Shown here: piece after piece, positions 23,295 through 38,200 of the stretch
Position numbering within the stretch: the stretch's first letter is position 1
Layout of the letters: the number at the start of each line of letters is the position of its first letter
The notes under the pieces: generated by a model
Databases searched by the model: none
What the model saw: the letters and a program-made list of their open reading frames with translations, nothing else
What the model was told of the DNA's origin: nothing
Program-made: the position numbers and the translations under genes
Assembly (NCBI GenBank): GCA_017591395.1
Contig: WEDG01001448.1
Coordinates: 188,501-252,500 of the forward strand
Length of the DNA stretch: 64,000 nt
Direction: 5' to 3'
DNA from: Schistocephalus solidus
Lineage: Eukaryota; Platyhelminthes; Cestoda; Diphyllobothriidea; Diphyllobothriidae

Positions 23295-26200
23295 CTAAAG
23301 GAGGCATACATTCATTTTTGCGATGGGTACCCTCAACGTCATCAAAAAAGCAACTAGAGCCGGCTGGAAAATTGAGGGAATGGTAAACAATTTCAGCAAG
23401 GTTGTTTCGACGCCGGAATTGTGAAAAGGGTGACTAAGCCAGCAGATAGACCGTCAGAGAATTTACATGCCAACGAGCAGCTTCACAGTAATTTGGCAGT
23501 CAGACCTCGAAATTCTGGAAGTTAAAGCGTATTTGTCCCTCAGGAGAGACAGTGACCTCGTAAACCAAGGAGATTTGATAGGGATTACTGGCTGCGTGAA
23601 TAAAAAAATTAAGAGCAAATATGGAGGCGTGGCTCCAATCACACAAGTAGAAACAAGGACCCCTATAATACGGGAACGGTAATAAGGGGCGTTTATATAT
23701 GGGGCAAAGGGAAGTTTTGGAGGGCATAAATCGCGAAGAAGTGCTGAAAACTGCATTTACACCATTATCTTGTTTGAGTACACTAGTGGCAAGTGAAAAC
23801 TCAACTGTGTAATTTTTAAAAAGTGAAAAAGGATCTGGCTGATTACTGAACATCACCGGCATCCGGTAAAGTGAAATCGATTTGAAAACACAACCAAAAC
23901 GCCAAGGAATAAAAAAAATTATTTATCAAAAATAAAACCGCAATAAGGCCCATGAAAAGGCGACATTCTAACAAATAAGAAACTAGACAAAAACTCACAC
24001 AAAGAAATTAATTGAAATTATTAGTTATCAGATGACCCCATCGGCATGTCTGTTTGAGTTAATCTTTACATTTAAAAGCTTAAAATACCAACCCTTAAAA
24101 ACAAAGTAATATCCTAACCTTAAAGCATTAACTCGAAATACCGAACTCTAATTCCCAAACCTTACCTTAAATAAAGTCCTGGTTTAATACATAAATATTT
24201 AACTACCTACTTACCGTGCTCCTAAGTCCCGTAAATGTACTGCTTAGCCAAATGTTAGGCCTAATCGTAATTCGTTGGCGCAATTATGTGATGGAATGGA
24301 GGCTCCCTTGCCACACCATCATTTAGAATTCTAGAGTGCGCAAGCTAAATTTTTATCCCTATGCAAACGATATACGTATATACGTATATATATATATATA
24401 TTCGGGAAATAAAGATCCCAGGAGCCAACTCACCCTGTACCACAGTGGCCCACAGGCTCTCCTGATAGACGCGGTCTGGCCATCGCTCTTCCGCAACAAG
24501 GGAACCGAGCACACCTTGCTTGGGAACCAATCAATGACCGGATGGCCAACGTGCGACTGAAAGGTCTTTTCACAAACATATCTATCGTTTCTGTATACGC
24601 ACCGTCTTCAGGATTCAAACAGAGAGACGTTTTACTCGGAGCTGTAAGCGTTAGCTGAAAGACTCTCTCACTGCGATCTGTTGATTTTTGCCGAGAAGTG
24701 GAATGTTCGGGCTGGACCTGAAACCCCTCAGAAGAATTCATTTACTATGCCCTTGGGGCTTGCCGCGCTGTGTGACAAGGGTGATCGGAACGGACTGTGT
24801 CATCAACACGTGCTTCCCGCATCATCAAAAACAGCTGCTGACCGCCATATGGTCATTAAGATCGACTACATTCTAGTCAGTTCAAGGTTCCACAGCTGCC
24901 TTCACAATTCCAGACTGGGTGTGACTCTAAAACGAGGCCCAAACAGGCCTGATTCTGAGCAGTGTGGGTGTGCAGACCAGGTATTCACACTGAGGCACAT
25001 AGTTACTGGGGCGCCATACCTTTCAACAAATGAAGATCGTATGCTTTGTTGACTTCGCCGTTACGTTCGATTACATCCACCGCGAGTCCCTGTGGTGGAC
25101 AATGGCATGAAACTATGTGTCAGCAAAGATCATCGGCATTGCATGAGTTCTGGTCAATAGAAATCGCTCTTAATCGTTCGGTATTCGGTCTGGCGTTCAA
25201 CGAGGTTGCATCCGGGTTGCCTATCCTGTTAAACTACGCTCTCAAAGGTCCTTTATAAAGTTGGTTTTGTTGCTTTTGCACGCGTATGTCGGCTGACTAA
25301 CCTCGACTTCGCTGAGGATATCACCTCGCTAGCTTCAAGTTTTGGTGATCTGCGGTCTGTGGGGTCGGGTCTGAATGAGGTCGGTTTATTCATAAAAGCT
25401 GGGAAAACCAATGTTTTTTTCAAGCTGCATTCCTGACCAGGAGAAGGCGCCTCTTGAGATAAATGGTTGTCAATTTGAAGAAGTAGACAGTTTCAAATAA
25501 CCCGGCGCGAGGCTGCTGCCGAATGAACAGAGTAAGGACGACGTGTCTCTCCAATTGATGCACTTCGCTGGACTTTCTCAAGCCCTAGAGAGGGCCTGTG
25601 GATCCGATGCGACGCCTCTAGTGACATGAAGATTTGTGTGTACAATGCATCCATCTGGGTAGTCCGTGCTATGGTTGTGAACGCTAGGCTGTGCCTCTGG
25701 AAGATGGGCGAAAGCCGGAGGTCTTTGATCACCACTGTTGGAAGACCATCCTTTGAGTGAATTACACGAACTTTGTCATAAATGTAGCAGTCCTCATTCG
25801 CTGCGATAAAGTCGAAAGGATATCTCAGGCCATCTCGGGCGCGTTCTTCGTCATCTACCTCACAAGGTCAGTGTTGCTGCCCTCGATCTGGCACTATTAC
25901 CTCATTGGAGGCATCGAAGAGGTGGTCAGCCCAAAACCTGGCTCGACACAGTTCTTTAGAGCATGGAAGTTATTCTTGGACCTTCGGTATCCAACCTCCG
26001 TTGGGGGCGAAGAGATGTTGATTGAACTGTCGCGGATCGTCACACTTGAAGAGTTACAATCCATGACATCACCGAGTTTAAGTAAGATCATGTACCGTTA
26101 TCAGCTTGGAGGCTCCGAAGAGGGCATTAACTCCAAACCTGGATTGACACAGTTCCTCAAGACATGAAAGTGGTCAGTGGGCCGTCGGTATTAAGTTTCC

Positions 26201-29200
26201 TTCGCCGGCGAAGAGAATGGGTCGAGCTTTCTATTTCTGTTGCCGCGGATCGTCACACATGGAGAGGTACAATATGTGACATTATCGAGGCCTATTAGGT
26301 CAGGTATCATCCCAACCGTACTATATCTGGTTCTAACATTTTCAGTTTCCCATTTTACGATGGATGGAGGGTGTTTTTGCTGAAAATTTGGTAATGCTAC
26401 TTTGAACATAAAACTTTTAAAGCATCAAAACCCCAAACGAGGGACGCGCCCCGCCGAAGGGGGCATTTATGAAAGCAAAGTCGGCAGACTCACGTGTTGC
26501 AGGGCCTCGGCAGACTTTGGCATGTAGACCGTATTAGAATGAATGTACATGACACGGATGAAGGTGGGCAACATTACAAGCGATATGATTAGACACATGA
26601 AGCCCACTGTTGTAAGTATGACCCCGAAAGCAAGGACTGATCTAAAAAGAGAAGAGGTCAGATTGTAGTGCCGGCTTTAAGCTGTTGAGCCACTGTAAAA
26701 TGAGTAAAGATTAAGCTAATAAAAAGCGAAAGTCATGTAATGAGTGGCGAGGGAATTGCCCGTCAGTTTTAGTATGGTTTGTTCTAGGATAAAGGAGGCT
26801 ACAGAACGCACTGCAGATCGACGGCTGAGTTTGCAATGTCCACCGCATACTTAACAACAGACTGGAAACAAGCGCGGTGACTTGCGCGTGATAGTGGCTT
26901 TGTGCCGCGTCTACCACACAATCTCTCTCTCTCTCTCTCACTGTACCCGATGTCAAGACAGAGTCAAGAAGACCGGAGGTGGGATCGGACGCAGGTAGCT
27001 GGCCCGGCGATATCCACCCTGCTCCCTGGTTCACAAAGAACACTTGCTCAGGATGTAACACAATAACAAGAGCATGGGGATAAAAGGTCCTACAGACAGA
27101 AACGCCAACTACCGCTCACAAGAAGTCCGAAGTCAAGGAGACCTGGGCAAGCTATTTTGGGGGTGGAGGAAACAGCTGATGGTTAGAAGCGTGAGCTGCC
27201 CCAGCTGTCATTTCACCGATGGACCAATCAACGAGCGGCATGAGAGGAGTGCAGCTGCCGACGTGTGAGGGCGATAAAAGCTGTCGTGGCCTGGTAGCGA
27301 GGACGTGACCGGTAAGGAAGCTTTTGTAACGTTATGTGGGGTATGCACCAGATCATGCATGCGGCAAGCGTTGAAACTCAGTTTAGGCCGATAAAACAGC
27401 TCCCAGGCGACATCGTATGGGAAGTAACTTCGCATCCATGTATACACCCCTGCATACTGCGCATATTTGCGGTCACTTTTAAAAACTACTATCGCTGCAA
27501 AGCCCCTAAATAAGTTGTATATGTTTGGACAACGGAACAGGCACCCCACTCATGATTTTGCGCAAAAGTCTAAAGAGGTACCTATTCCTGTGAGCTGGCC
27601 CTAACACTAGCCATTTGGAATTTGGCACCTATGCCTACCTCCTACCATCTGTATCTTTGCAACGGATGCCTTAGGCCTGTTGACATTCAACACTATTTCT
27701 TAACTAGGATGCACGAAAATTGTCCCCTGATAATAATTGCATAGGAAATTATTTTTTATTCGGAATTTCTATGTGAATAGAGAACGTGCTTAGGTTTTAA
27801 AAAGTTTGCAAAGCAATGAATGCTTCTGCTACCACACCAACACGGCAACGAAGGTTAATCCTAAGGAGTACGAATAGGGTAAGGATTATGTTGGCGTGTA
27901 AGATGGTCAAATTCAACGCTAAAATACCAGCTGACTTGAAGGATAACGGGGGGCAGATTAACTTCTTTTCAGTCCCAACGCCTTACAGCTATTTTCTGTC
28001 CTTTAACCTGCCCTACCCTCGTTGCTGCCGTTCCCGTATTATACACCTACTCATCAATTGTGTTCGTTAGAGGGGTCGTACAAAACTTCGTTCGCGGATA
28101 GAAGCGTTACATAACAATTCGCTGCCGCCTGGATAGAAATGACCAATCAGATCATTTCTTTTAATTCCCAACACGTTACCAGCCTTTTCAAGCCTTTAAA
28201 ATGCCCTACACCGATTGCCGTCGTTACCGTATTACACGCATACCGATCGATTGTGATCGTTAAGGGGCTCGTACAAGCCCCCTAAACGGGCCGCGTGGTA
28301 GATGCACTGAACCAACACGGGAGTCAGAACATGGCGCGCCAGGTATTATTCTGGTTGTACTCCTATAAAAAGGCCCAACCTGGAGGGGGACGTGGAAGCA
28401 CGCGTAACTGCAGGCTCACGTCGCACTAGCCAGTTTTGTCACTTATGGCACTTCCATTCCGTGGGATATGATTCAGGCGTGGTGGCACGGTCAGGGAAGT
28501 CTCCGGCCGAGGCAGTTACCTGACCCCGATCACCCCCTCCGGCCTTTTTAACTTTGACTTGAAACCGGGCAAGCGGATAAGGGGAAGAGAGAGACTGCGG
28601 TAGCTGCAGCGCAAGTCTACTATCGCTCAAAACTAATCCACGCGCGGCACCATCCCTGCAGCACCCTGCTGTGAAGCACAAGGTGTACCCCGTAGTATAA
28701 TGACGGTCGAACAAGCCTTCATTGATTATACGCAGAGTCGCACAAAAATTCATTACCATTTGCAACCGTGTATGTGTTCGATAGACAACTGTGCTAAAAC
28801 GGAGAGCCTACCACCATAAATTTTTTCACACAGTATGACAGTTCACCTGTGCCTTCCGAAAGATGTCCATTGTGTGTCCTACTGCAGTTTGGGTGCAGGG
28901 ATGGTGACTTGCACCTGAGTTAGTTTGAAGTGATATGGACTTGTACAGCATCTACCACACTCTTTCCTCCTTCTCCTTCCAGGGCCAGGTATCATGACGC
29001 AATCAGGAAGAACAGATGTGGGATCGAGCTCAGTGGCTTTCAGAGCTAAGCAGACCGCCTGCGCTTGCCACGCACGCTCTGTTAACCCACAAAACACACT
29101 AGATTTTCACATATGAGGAGGCGATCACAAAACATACATTTCACATAACGACAAGCAATGGGGACCCAAAAAACCTATCACAGGAACAAGAATGAATCGA

Positions 29201-32200
29201 AGAATTGGTTTAGAATGTAGTTGGAAAAAGCGCAGGTCATTCTCCAAAAGGTAGAAGTGTTGCCCACAAAGATAATGGATGCTGCACGACTGGACTACCT
29301 GCGGTCATCAGTCAGTGATGCCCATATAAGAGATTCACGAAATCTGTCGACAGGGTGTGTTGGACACCATGCCCAGGTTGGGAAGCTGAGCAGAGAGGGA
29401 GGAAGATGCCGCGTTAGTCTGCTCTCAAAATAATCGCGCGTAAGTCCCCGTCCCGGCGACACCACCACGCCGTAGAGCATACGGAAGACATAGTCGAACT
29501 ACGACGGTCGAACCGTCGTCGACAGGGCGTGAACCTGTAATGCTGGTGGTGGAGCATTCGAGGTAAAAATGACTGGTGACTAACAGGCTATTGTTCAAAC
29601 CCTAAGTGTCCCACCTGAACCTGGAGGTTAACTGGTTGATGACGACAGGCAAACCAGAAGAGTTTACAGCAGCAAGCAGAGGAGTTACGGGAGGCAGCTC
29701 ATAGGAAGAAAATAATATCGCTTGAACAAAAAGATTATTGACCTGACGTTTCGGAGTCTCACACAAACCCATCATCAGGGACAGTTGAGAAAAGCGACGT
29801 GAAAATTTATAAGACACAATTACCAGCCCACAACATGCCTACAATAAGTAGCCATCCGTGTGTTCATTTCTGGGGCTGGTAAATTATGTGATGATAGCTT
29901 GTGGGTCCCTACCCGAGTCGTTTATGTCTATAACGTCATCACCCGCCTAGATTCTTGGCGTGGATATTACTCAGCCATTTGGCTCACTGTCAGCGTGACC
30001 ACTGGTCAGCCACAACCTTCCTGCGTGGCTAATAACTTCGGCCGGGCAAAATCGCATCACAAATATTTCCGATCCTTTAGTGAAACACCACAATCAGCTC
30101 GGTAGCATCATTTTTGACGAAAAGTAAATTGGCAAGTCTCCTGCCAAGCGGCATTCTGGTATTTTTCGATGCTTCCTTCCTTTTTTACTGCGCGGGAGCT
30201 AGCAGTTGAGACCATCAAATACATGACAAATACTCCTACATGGCAACTAATATAGAACAAAGAATTATCTCAGACACACCCATGTACTTCAACTCATGTA
30301 TTTATGTACTAACACATACTTCAGGGTTGATAGAAAAGCAGGCACGCCAATGCGTTCACCGACTTTGGGACTCAGCGTAGGTGGTCCTACAACGGTTGGA
30401 GTCGCTGGTCTTCCGACACCACCTATTAAAGTTCTGGGCTCGGAATGTGGACGACAACTTCATCATCATCGCACGGGATCAGGTGCTGTAATTTAAGGAA
30501 CATTTCAACGTCGTCCTACGGAGACGCAATTTATGATGGGGGAGAAAGAAAACAGTCAGCTAGTTCTTCTGGATGTCCTCGTTTTCCGCAAAGATTATGG
30601 CGGTCTGCAAAGAAAAGTGTTCAGGAGAGCAACAAATACGATACAGGTGTCTTACTTCAACAGCAACCACCCAATCAGTCACAAACGCGGTTGCGCTAGG
30701 ACGCTAGATCGGCGTGTTGAGACGCATTGCCGTGAAAAAGAAGACAATGTCGCCGAATTATTAAATCTTCGATGAGAGCGTATGACAACCCCAGCAACTT
30801 TGGAAACCGATGCACACGCTAACTGAGAGACCGAATCCAACTGGCCCTAAATTTTGGCGAAATTTCCTGTACGGTAAGAACTTTTATTGGAGGTCGTTGA
30901 CTGGTTTCTAAGACCCCTTGAAGTTGGTGTTGCACATAGACCGGGGGAAACTCGAAGGCGATAGGCTAAAAGACTCACTGCCACGGCAGAAAATGCCTGG
31001 AGTCCTTTACTAGATCTGGTACAGTTGCGGACAAAACAACCACTTCATAGAAACTGGAAGTCTTCTCCGAACGCGAACGGCCGAGCATGCAGCAGCAGTG
31101 AGGAGGAAGGACGCTACCCTTCCGATCGCGACTCATTCGATTGTATCCAGTCCCAGAAATTCTTGCAAGAAGTAGGCGTCGCGTGCTCCAACAGCTGCTT
31201 TAATCATGTTTTCTCCGACCTGCACTCAATTAATCAGCGCAATGACTTCCCACCCCCATATTCGGTGCTGCGATTTTCTCAGGACAAAAGTATTAACCAT
31301 GTGGAGAGGGCGTGGGTGAGCTGCAGTCACGGTGGCACCGAGCCAAACTGCCGAGTAAAAGTCTTGCCAATAAATCGCAAATGTAATAAAAGCACGGCAA
31401 TTAACAACTTGGATACGACAGACAAGCCAGCATCGCATCAAATACGACCACCAATGATGAACACACGTACTTATAATAAGTATAGGCATTTGGTGGCCTG
31501 GTAACTGCAGCCTATTTAATACTGCGCTCCTCGTGCCTCTTGTACCACTCGTTCTCATGAAACGAGTGAGGCCAATAAACATCTTCTTCTAGTGATCGCA
31601 TCTTCTTCTAAACTCGAAGGGTTTATTAGAGCGTATTTTGTTCCTGCATAGTGTAGTCACCTGGAGCGGCTTTTAACCCGTAAGTACCAAGACCAAAATG
31701 GAAGGTTTATATTTGTTCCGTAAATGGGGAAATATCAATTAGACCACTCACATGTCAATGTATTTTTAAAAAAGGGTCGATTCAAGTTAACAGGATTAAC
31801 TGCGTGTACGTGCAAAATGTTAAGGGAGAACTGATCTAATGCACCATCGTGAAGTAACTTCACTTTATCGGAGTAGCAATCCCGTTATATGTTCTGAAAA
31901 AAATTACCATGTTTCGATTGAAAAGTCAGTTGCCAAATGCATATTTTCAGTAATTTATCAGGAGCTATATACAGAGCTTATATGTATCTTGTGTGTGTGT
32001 GTGTGCCCCCTGTGCCCCCTAAACGGGCCACGTTTTAGATGCGTTGGAACAACACGGGGACCACATTAGGGCATGGCAGGCGTAATTCGGGTTGCGCTCC
32101 CATAACAAATGCCGAACATGGAGGTGTGGTGGCACGCCTAGGAGCGGCTAGGAAGTAGGAGACCCAACCGCGCCAGCCACCTGCGTCCTCTCCCGCCTCC

Positions 32201-35200
32201 GGTCTTCTTGACTCTGGAATGAAACCGGGCTCATGTGGGGGAGGAGGAGGAGAGAGTGCGGTAGATGCGGTGCAAGTTTACTATCACTTTAAACTAAATC
32301 ACGCGCAAGTCACCGTCCCTGCTCCACTTTCCCATGGAGCATACGGTGGACATCGTAGGACTAAGCTGTCAAACTGTCGTGTGTGTGCAACGAAATGGCA
32401 ACGAATTGGTCAACCGTTAAGCCAAACTTCCAGTCGCCGACGCGGACATCTCCGTGGAGAACCGCTGCTGTCAGTTGAGAGACACCATCCAGTCCACTGC
32501 CCTGGTTGTCCTCGGCCGCGCACGTCGTCAGCAACAAGACTGGTTCGATGACAACGACGCAGCTATCAACGCTCTGCTCGTCGAGAAGAACCTTTTACAC
32601 AAAGCCTACATCAATCGCCCTACCGCTGCAAACAAGACAGCCTTCTACCGAAGTCGCCGCCTTGTACAGCAACGGCTGCGGGAGATGCAGGATGCCTGGA
32701 TGACGCGCAAAGCCGAGGAAATCCAACGGTACGCGGACCGAAACGAATGGAAGAACTTCTTCGCCGCCACCAAAGCTGTCTACGGACCTCCAGTCAAAGG
32801 CGCCGCCCCTCTTCTCAGTGCCGACGGCAGGACGCTGCTCACTGAGAAGAAGCAAATCCTGACGCGATAGGCCGAACACTTTCAAAGCGTTCTCAACCAG
32901 CCCTCCACCATCTTCGACGCCGCCATCGATCGCCTGCCTGAAGTGGAAATCAACGCCAACCTTGATCTCCCGCCCTCTCTCCAAGAAACCATCAGAGTCG
33001 TGCAGCAATTCTCCAGCGGGAAAATCACCTGACTCGGACATGATCCCTGCTGAGATTTACAAGCACGGTGGACCCCAGCTGATGAATCGACTTACAGTGC
33101 TCTTCCAGGTGATGTGGCACCAAGGACAAGTCCCTCAGGATTTTAAAGACGCCACCATTATCCACCTCTACAAGAAGAAAAGGAACCGCCAACTCTGCGA
33201 CAACCACCGAGGAATTTCGCTACTGAACATCGCTGGAAAGATCTTCGCCCGCATTTCCTCAACCGCTTGAACACTCACCTGGAGCAAGGACTGCTCCCGG
33301 TAAGCCAATTCGGCTTCCGAAGTCACAGAGGAACAATCGACATGATCTTCACTGCTCGCCAGCTACAAGATAAGTGCCAAGAGATGCGGACTCACCTCTA
33401 CATTACCTTTGTGGATCTGACGAAAGTCTTTGCCACGGTGAATCGCGTTGGGCTGTGGAAAATCATGCAGAAATTCGGCTGTCCTGAACGGTTCAAGCAT
33501 ATGGTACGTCAGCTTCACGACGGGATGCTGGCGCATGTTGCCGACAACGGGACAGTATCTGAAGCATTCGCAGTGACCAACGGAGTGAAGCAGAGCTGCG
33601 TCCTTGCACCTACCCTCTTCAGCCTCATGCTCTCTGTCATGTTAATGTATGCCTACCGTGACGAACGCCCCGGGATCGGCATCGCCTACCGGATGAACGG
33701 CCGACTCCTCAACCAACGACGGATGCACTTCCGCTCGCGTGTCTCCACAGCCACCATCCACGAACTTCTATTCGCTGACGACTGCGCACTCAATACAACG
33801 ACAGAAGAGGAAATGCAAAGGAGCATAGACCTCTTCACTGCCGCCTGTGACAACTTCGGACTTCGCATCAACACTGATAAAACGTATGTGATGCATCAAC
33901 CGTCGCCCAACACTCTATACACCGCAGCCTACATCAATGTCAATGGCGCCCAACTTAATCTGTGGATACATTCAGTTACCTAGGCAGCAATCTCTCACGC
34001 AGCACCAAATTCGACGATGAGATCGCCCATCGGATCGCTAAAGCCAGCCAAGCCTTTGGACGCATGCAACATGTGGTCTGGAATCGACATGGTCTCCTCC
34101 TCAGCACCAAACTTAAGATGAACAAAAGCTGTTATTTTGCCGACGCTGCTGCATGGAGCGGAGACGTGGACGATCTACCAAAAGCAGGCGCGAAGCTCAA
34201 CCACTTCCACCTCAGCTGTCTCCGCAGAATACTAAAGCTGAGTTGGCAAGACTGGATACTGGACACGGACATGCTAGAACGAACAGGCATTCTCAGCATT
34301 TACGCTCAGTTGAAACAACTGCAACTGCGCGGGAGCGGTCACCTTGTGCGGATGCATGACGAAAAGCTACCCAAACGACTCCTCTATGGAGATGTCACCA
34401 TGGGTTCTCGTCGACAAGGGGGTCAAGTACGACGCAACAAAGACACTCCGAAGACCTCCCTGAAGCAAATGCAGATCAACCCAGAGTCCTGAGAGGACCT
34501 TGCCTGAATCGATCGGCTTGGAGGAGAACAGTGAAGACAGGGGCAGCAATCTATGAAGCCAACAGGATCGCCGCTGCCAAGACCAAAAGAGCGGCACGAA
34601 AGTCACCAGCGCCGCGGACCAACATCGCCAATGCCCAGGCCCTTCCAACATGCCCGCGCTGTCACCGCACCTTCCGCGCGCGAATCGGCCTAGTTGGACA
34701 TCTTCGGATGCAATGCATAAACAACCCGACAATTCAAAATTCTACGTCAACTTCTGTCAAACATCCTTTGGACTCCCTCAACCTCACCCCTGGCATCAAT
34801 TCCATTAGTCCCACCATCATCGAGACCACATCACAATGCTCAGCACGTGTTACCCCTACCACCACAACGCCACCACCACTACCACCATCAGCGATGGGGA
34901 CTCTCTCCTAAACTGTCCTCATTGCGATCGCACATTCACCTCACGCATCGCCACACTTTTGGGCAATGGCGTTTGCGGTACTCGTAAAAAAATCATAATT
35001 TTTCCAAAAATGGAGGCACTTGTCTTCACAGTTAAGTTCCAATCTGCCCAACTGTGCCGAAGTCACAACCGATGACGGTTTTCCCACCCGCACATCATTC
35101 AAGCACCTGGCTGTACGGAATACAAAAAAGCGCACAACAGGTGTTCTGTTCCCCAGTCCAAAATCTGGGAAATAAATAAAGCCAGATCACACCTCCACCA

Positions 35201-38200
35201 AGGTTTTAAGTAACCTTTTCAAAAGGACAGCCAAACAGAAACCTTCCACTGTCCATTCAAACAAACCCAGTCTGCAACTAGGTGTAAAGCGAATAGTTTT
35301 TGGGTTACCCTGCGACAGTTCTTTGCTAGTCCGGAATTGGCACTTTTCTGACCCACACAAACGAGGACAGGGACCTGCCAAATCGCCCAGCTGCCGTGGG
35401 TTTCCCAATGCCTCAGCGGAAGTAGTTTAAGTCTTGGTCAGGTATCCACTAATGCTTACATGCTCAAGTGAGGTTGCTGGCAGAGGGATGCATTTTCGTT
35501 CTTGCTTCGGCATACCCTTCAAAAGATTGTTACGAGAGCTTTGTACAGAAGCGATGAACAGTGAAGAAGCAGCAGCGTTACGATATCTCCTCCAACAACC
35601 TCTCTTGGCAGATGAACAATTTTGCCGCAAGTGCGATGGGCTGGTGATATTCACGAACAAGAAGGTCAGTGAACAGAACCTGTCAGTATGGAGGTGCAGA
35701 AGAAGGGATTGCCCGTCTGTTCGATCAGTAAGAATATGGGGGAACAAATGTCTCCCTTATTGTGATTTTTTAGGCAAGACAACTGTACTTCGAGGATATG
35801 TGAAATTTTTAGAGCGAGTTTATGCCTGGAACAACAGCATGCCCCTGAAAGAAGTGCCGAAGTATGCAGTAGGTGTCCTATCTCATGAAATCTGATGGAT
35901 TTCATGAGTCATGGCCCATTTCGCGAAATCAGCGCACTTGCATCCACCAAAATTTTACAACAATAAAGAACTGATTGTAAGTAAATTCATGGCTTTTTGC
36001 TGTTTACAAATTAACATTTCAGTGTTTAGAAATGCTAATTTTGTAGAATAGGTACGGATTTCGAAAGTGTAAAAAATTGACCTGCTTGAGTAAACGGAAG
36101 TTGTTAGTGTGTAGGAAACCTTTCCATGAAATAAAATCAATGAATAAAGCAAAAATGGCCAAATTACTTTTGAAAGTAGTCTTTTTCAGAATTTTGCACA
36201 CACATATTTCTTTAGATTAAGCGCAACGTAACGTATGCCCGTCATCAAGCACCCTACCATGAAATTGTATATTCCAACACCGTGTCACTAGAATTGGTAG
36301 TTTTTCTTCCGTTTGTAAATTTTCTTAGATGCATTTGACCCAGATAAGCAGATATTCGCTTCATTGCGCCGATAGGGACGTCAAACGAATATAATATTTC
36401 ATAAGCTTGCATGTTCACAGGTCAGTCGATGACTAATACATTTTAATAGAATCGTCAGATGCAATCGTAAACGTATCATTTGGTGTATATAAACATGACT
36501 ATTCTATTGTTAAATTTATATATAAATATTTCGGGTTTTCTATTACGATGAGTTGCAGATAGTCCTTGAAAATGAAGTGAATTCTTTACGATTTTCAGTG
36601 TTTTCAGTGAAATGCCCATAAATGTACATTCCGTTCGATGTGTATGGTAAAACCCTCAAAAAACATATTTTTAAAAAGCATTTACCGAAGCGGTGACTTT
36701 GTGGGCATTATTTCTAATGCAGAAGACCGTCTGGGTTATATTTGTAGACTCACACAAACATAAAAACTCGCACCCATGAAAAATGAACTTCTACAACAAA
36801 GGCTGAAAAAATATATGCCTATTATTAGTTTAAAAATTTCCTATAATGAGTTACCTTTTTAAAAAGTGCTTTATTAAGAAGTTTCGCTGTCGAATATCTG
36901 CGTAAGTAACGTTTTTTCAAAGGGAAGTCAAGAAAAAACTGGGACCGTTTGACCAAATTTTCGACTTCACTAAAAATTAGGGATACAATTTCTGTAGAAA
37001 ATTAAAGAACTGTCTTTTCTCTTTCTATCGGAGCATTTTTCGATATCTTTGCTTACTTCTCAGTCTAGTTCTAAGCGTTCGAACACACAAGAGAGTGGCC
37101 GAATATATACTCAGATTTTGCGATAAAATATGAATTTTCTGCCCCTTCCGTTTCTAGTTTCCTTATTCATTTATGGTCAACTGCAGACCGAAATTGTCTT
37201 TTCAGGATTTTCGTACGCCGCGACTGCGAAAAATCGCGGTGTATCATCGTGTCTCGTATATATGCGCGTTTAAGGTCCTAACTATCGGTGTGGTAAAACA
37301 AAGTACATTCACAAATGTTTATTACAGTGTTTATTGGAACAAAACGTCACAACTTAGCAAAACTTGATTTTTTAAACTAAATATGTCATCATTTTCCGAA
37401 AACAATGTTATCTCTCAAACTTGCATTCACCTGATTTTCGTGAAAACAAAACAACATTTTCCGTTCTCCGAAAGGATATCTTACAAATTTTTCCGGCCTT
37501 TATTAATGTTAATTTATATTACTGCGCATAAAAGCAAACTTTTTTATCTGTAGCTTGAAATAATGTTGGAAAATTCCTGGATAGCAAGAAACGTCGGATT
37601 TTTCCCCACTTAGCCCCGTTTACCCATGAATAAACTGATCTGAAGAGATCTCTTTATTATTAAACAGCTTTTTGTTCATCAATTTAGCGCAACAAACAGA
37701 ACTAACACCTTTAAATGCCTGCCCTGCTACTACCTCAAATTATGGTTGACATTTAATGAGTTAACCAATCTACTGTACTTGTAGATACCCCAAAACTGTG
37801 GTTGACGGGTTCAATTAATACCGGGAAGTCTGCTCCGAAACGATATCTTTCGCTGGGAGAGGGCAACTGAATAGAACACCGGAAAAGCCACTACAACTCG
37901 AAGATGACAGCTTAATTCTGATTTTTGATCAGTATCAATTAGGGGATGAATCACGCCATATTAGAACGCCGATGGTAGGAATCGCGCTACAGTAGCACCA
38001 AAAACTGTATTCTGTCCAGCTCGAGGCGCGTCTGACCCCCAAGTGGAGGTCAATGTGATCGAATTAGCGGTCGTCTAGTGTTCACGTCAAACCTTGGAAT
38101 TGATTGGAGACGGTGGAAAGTTGTGATTGGCCGGAAAACCTAGAGCTTTGCCGCGTTGGCAGTTGGCCAAACACGATGACAAAATCTTATACAGAGTTTC

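Noticed and set aside
31226..31582. Minus-strand frame of 118 codons
   Set aside because: It overlaps the 3' part of Penelope element P3 in antisense and matches the inverted terminus at 29.9 kb at the DNA level, so it is a terminal repeat and not a gene.
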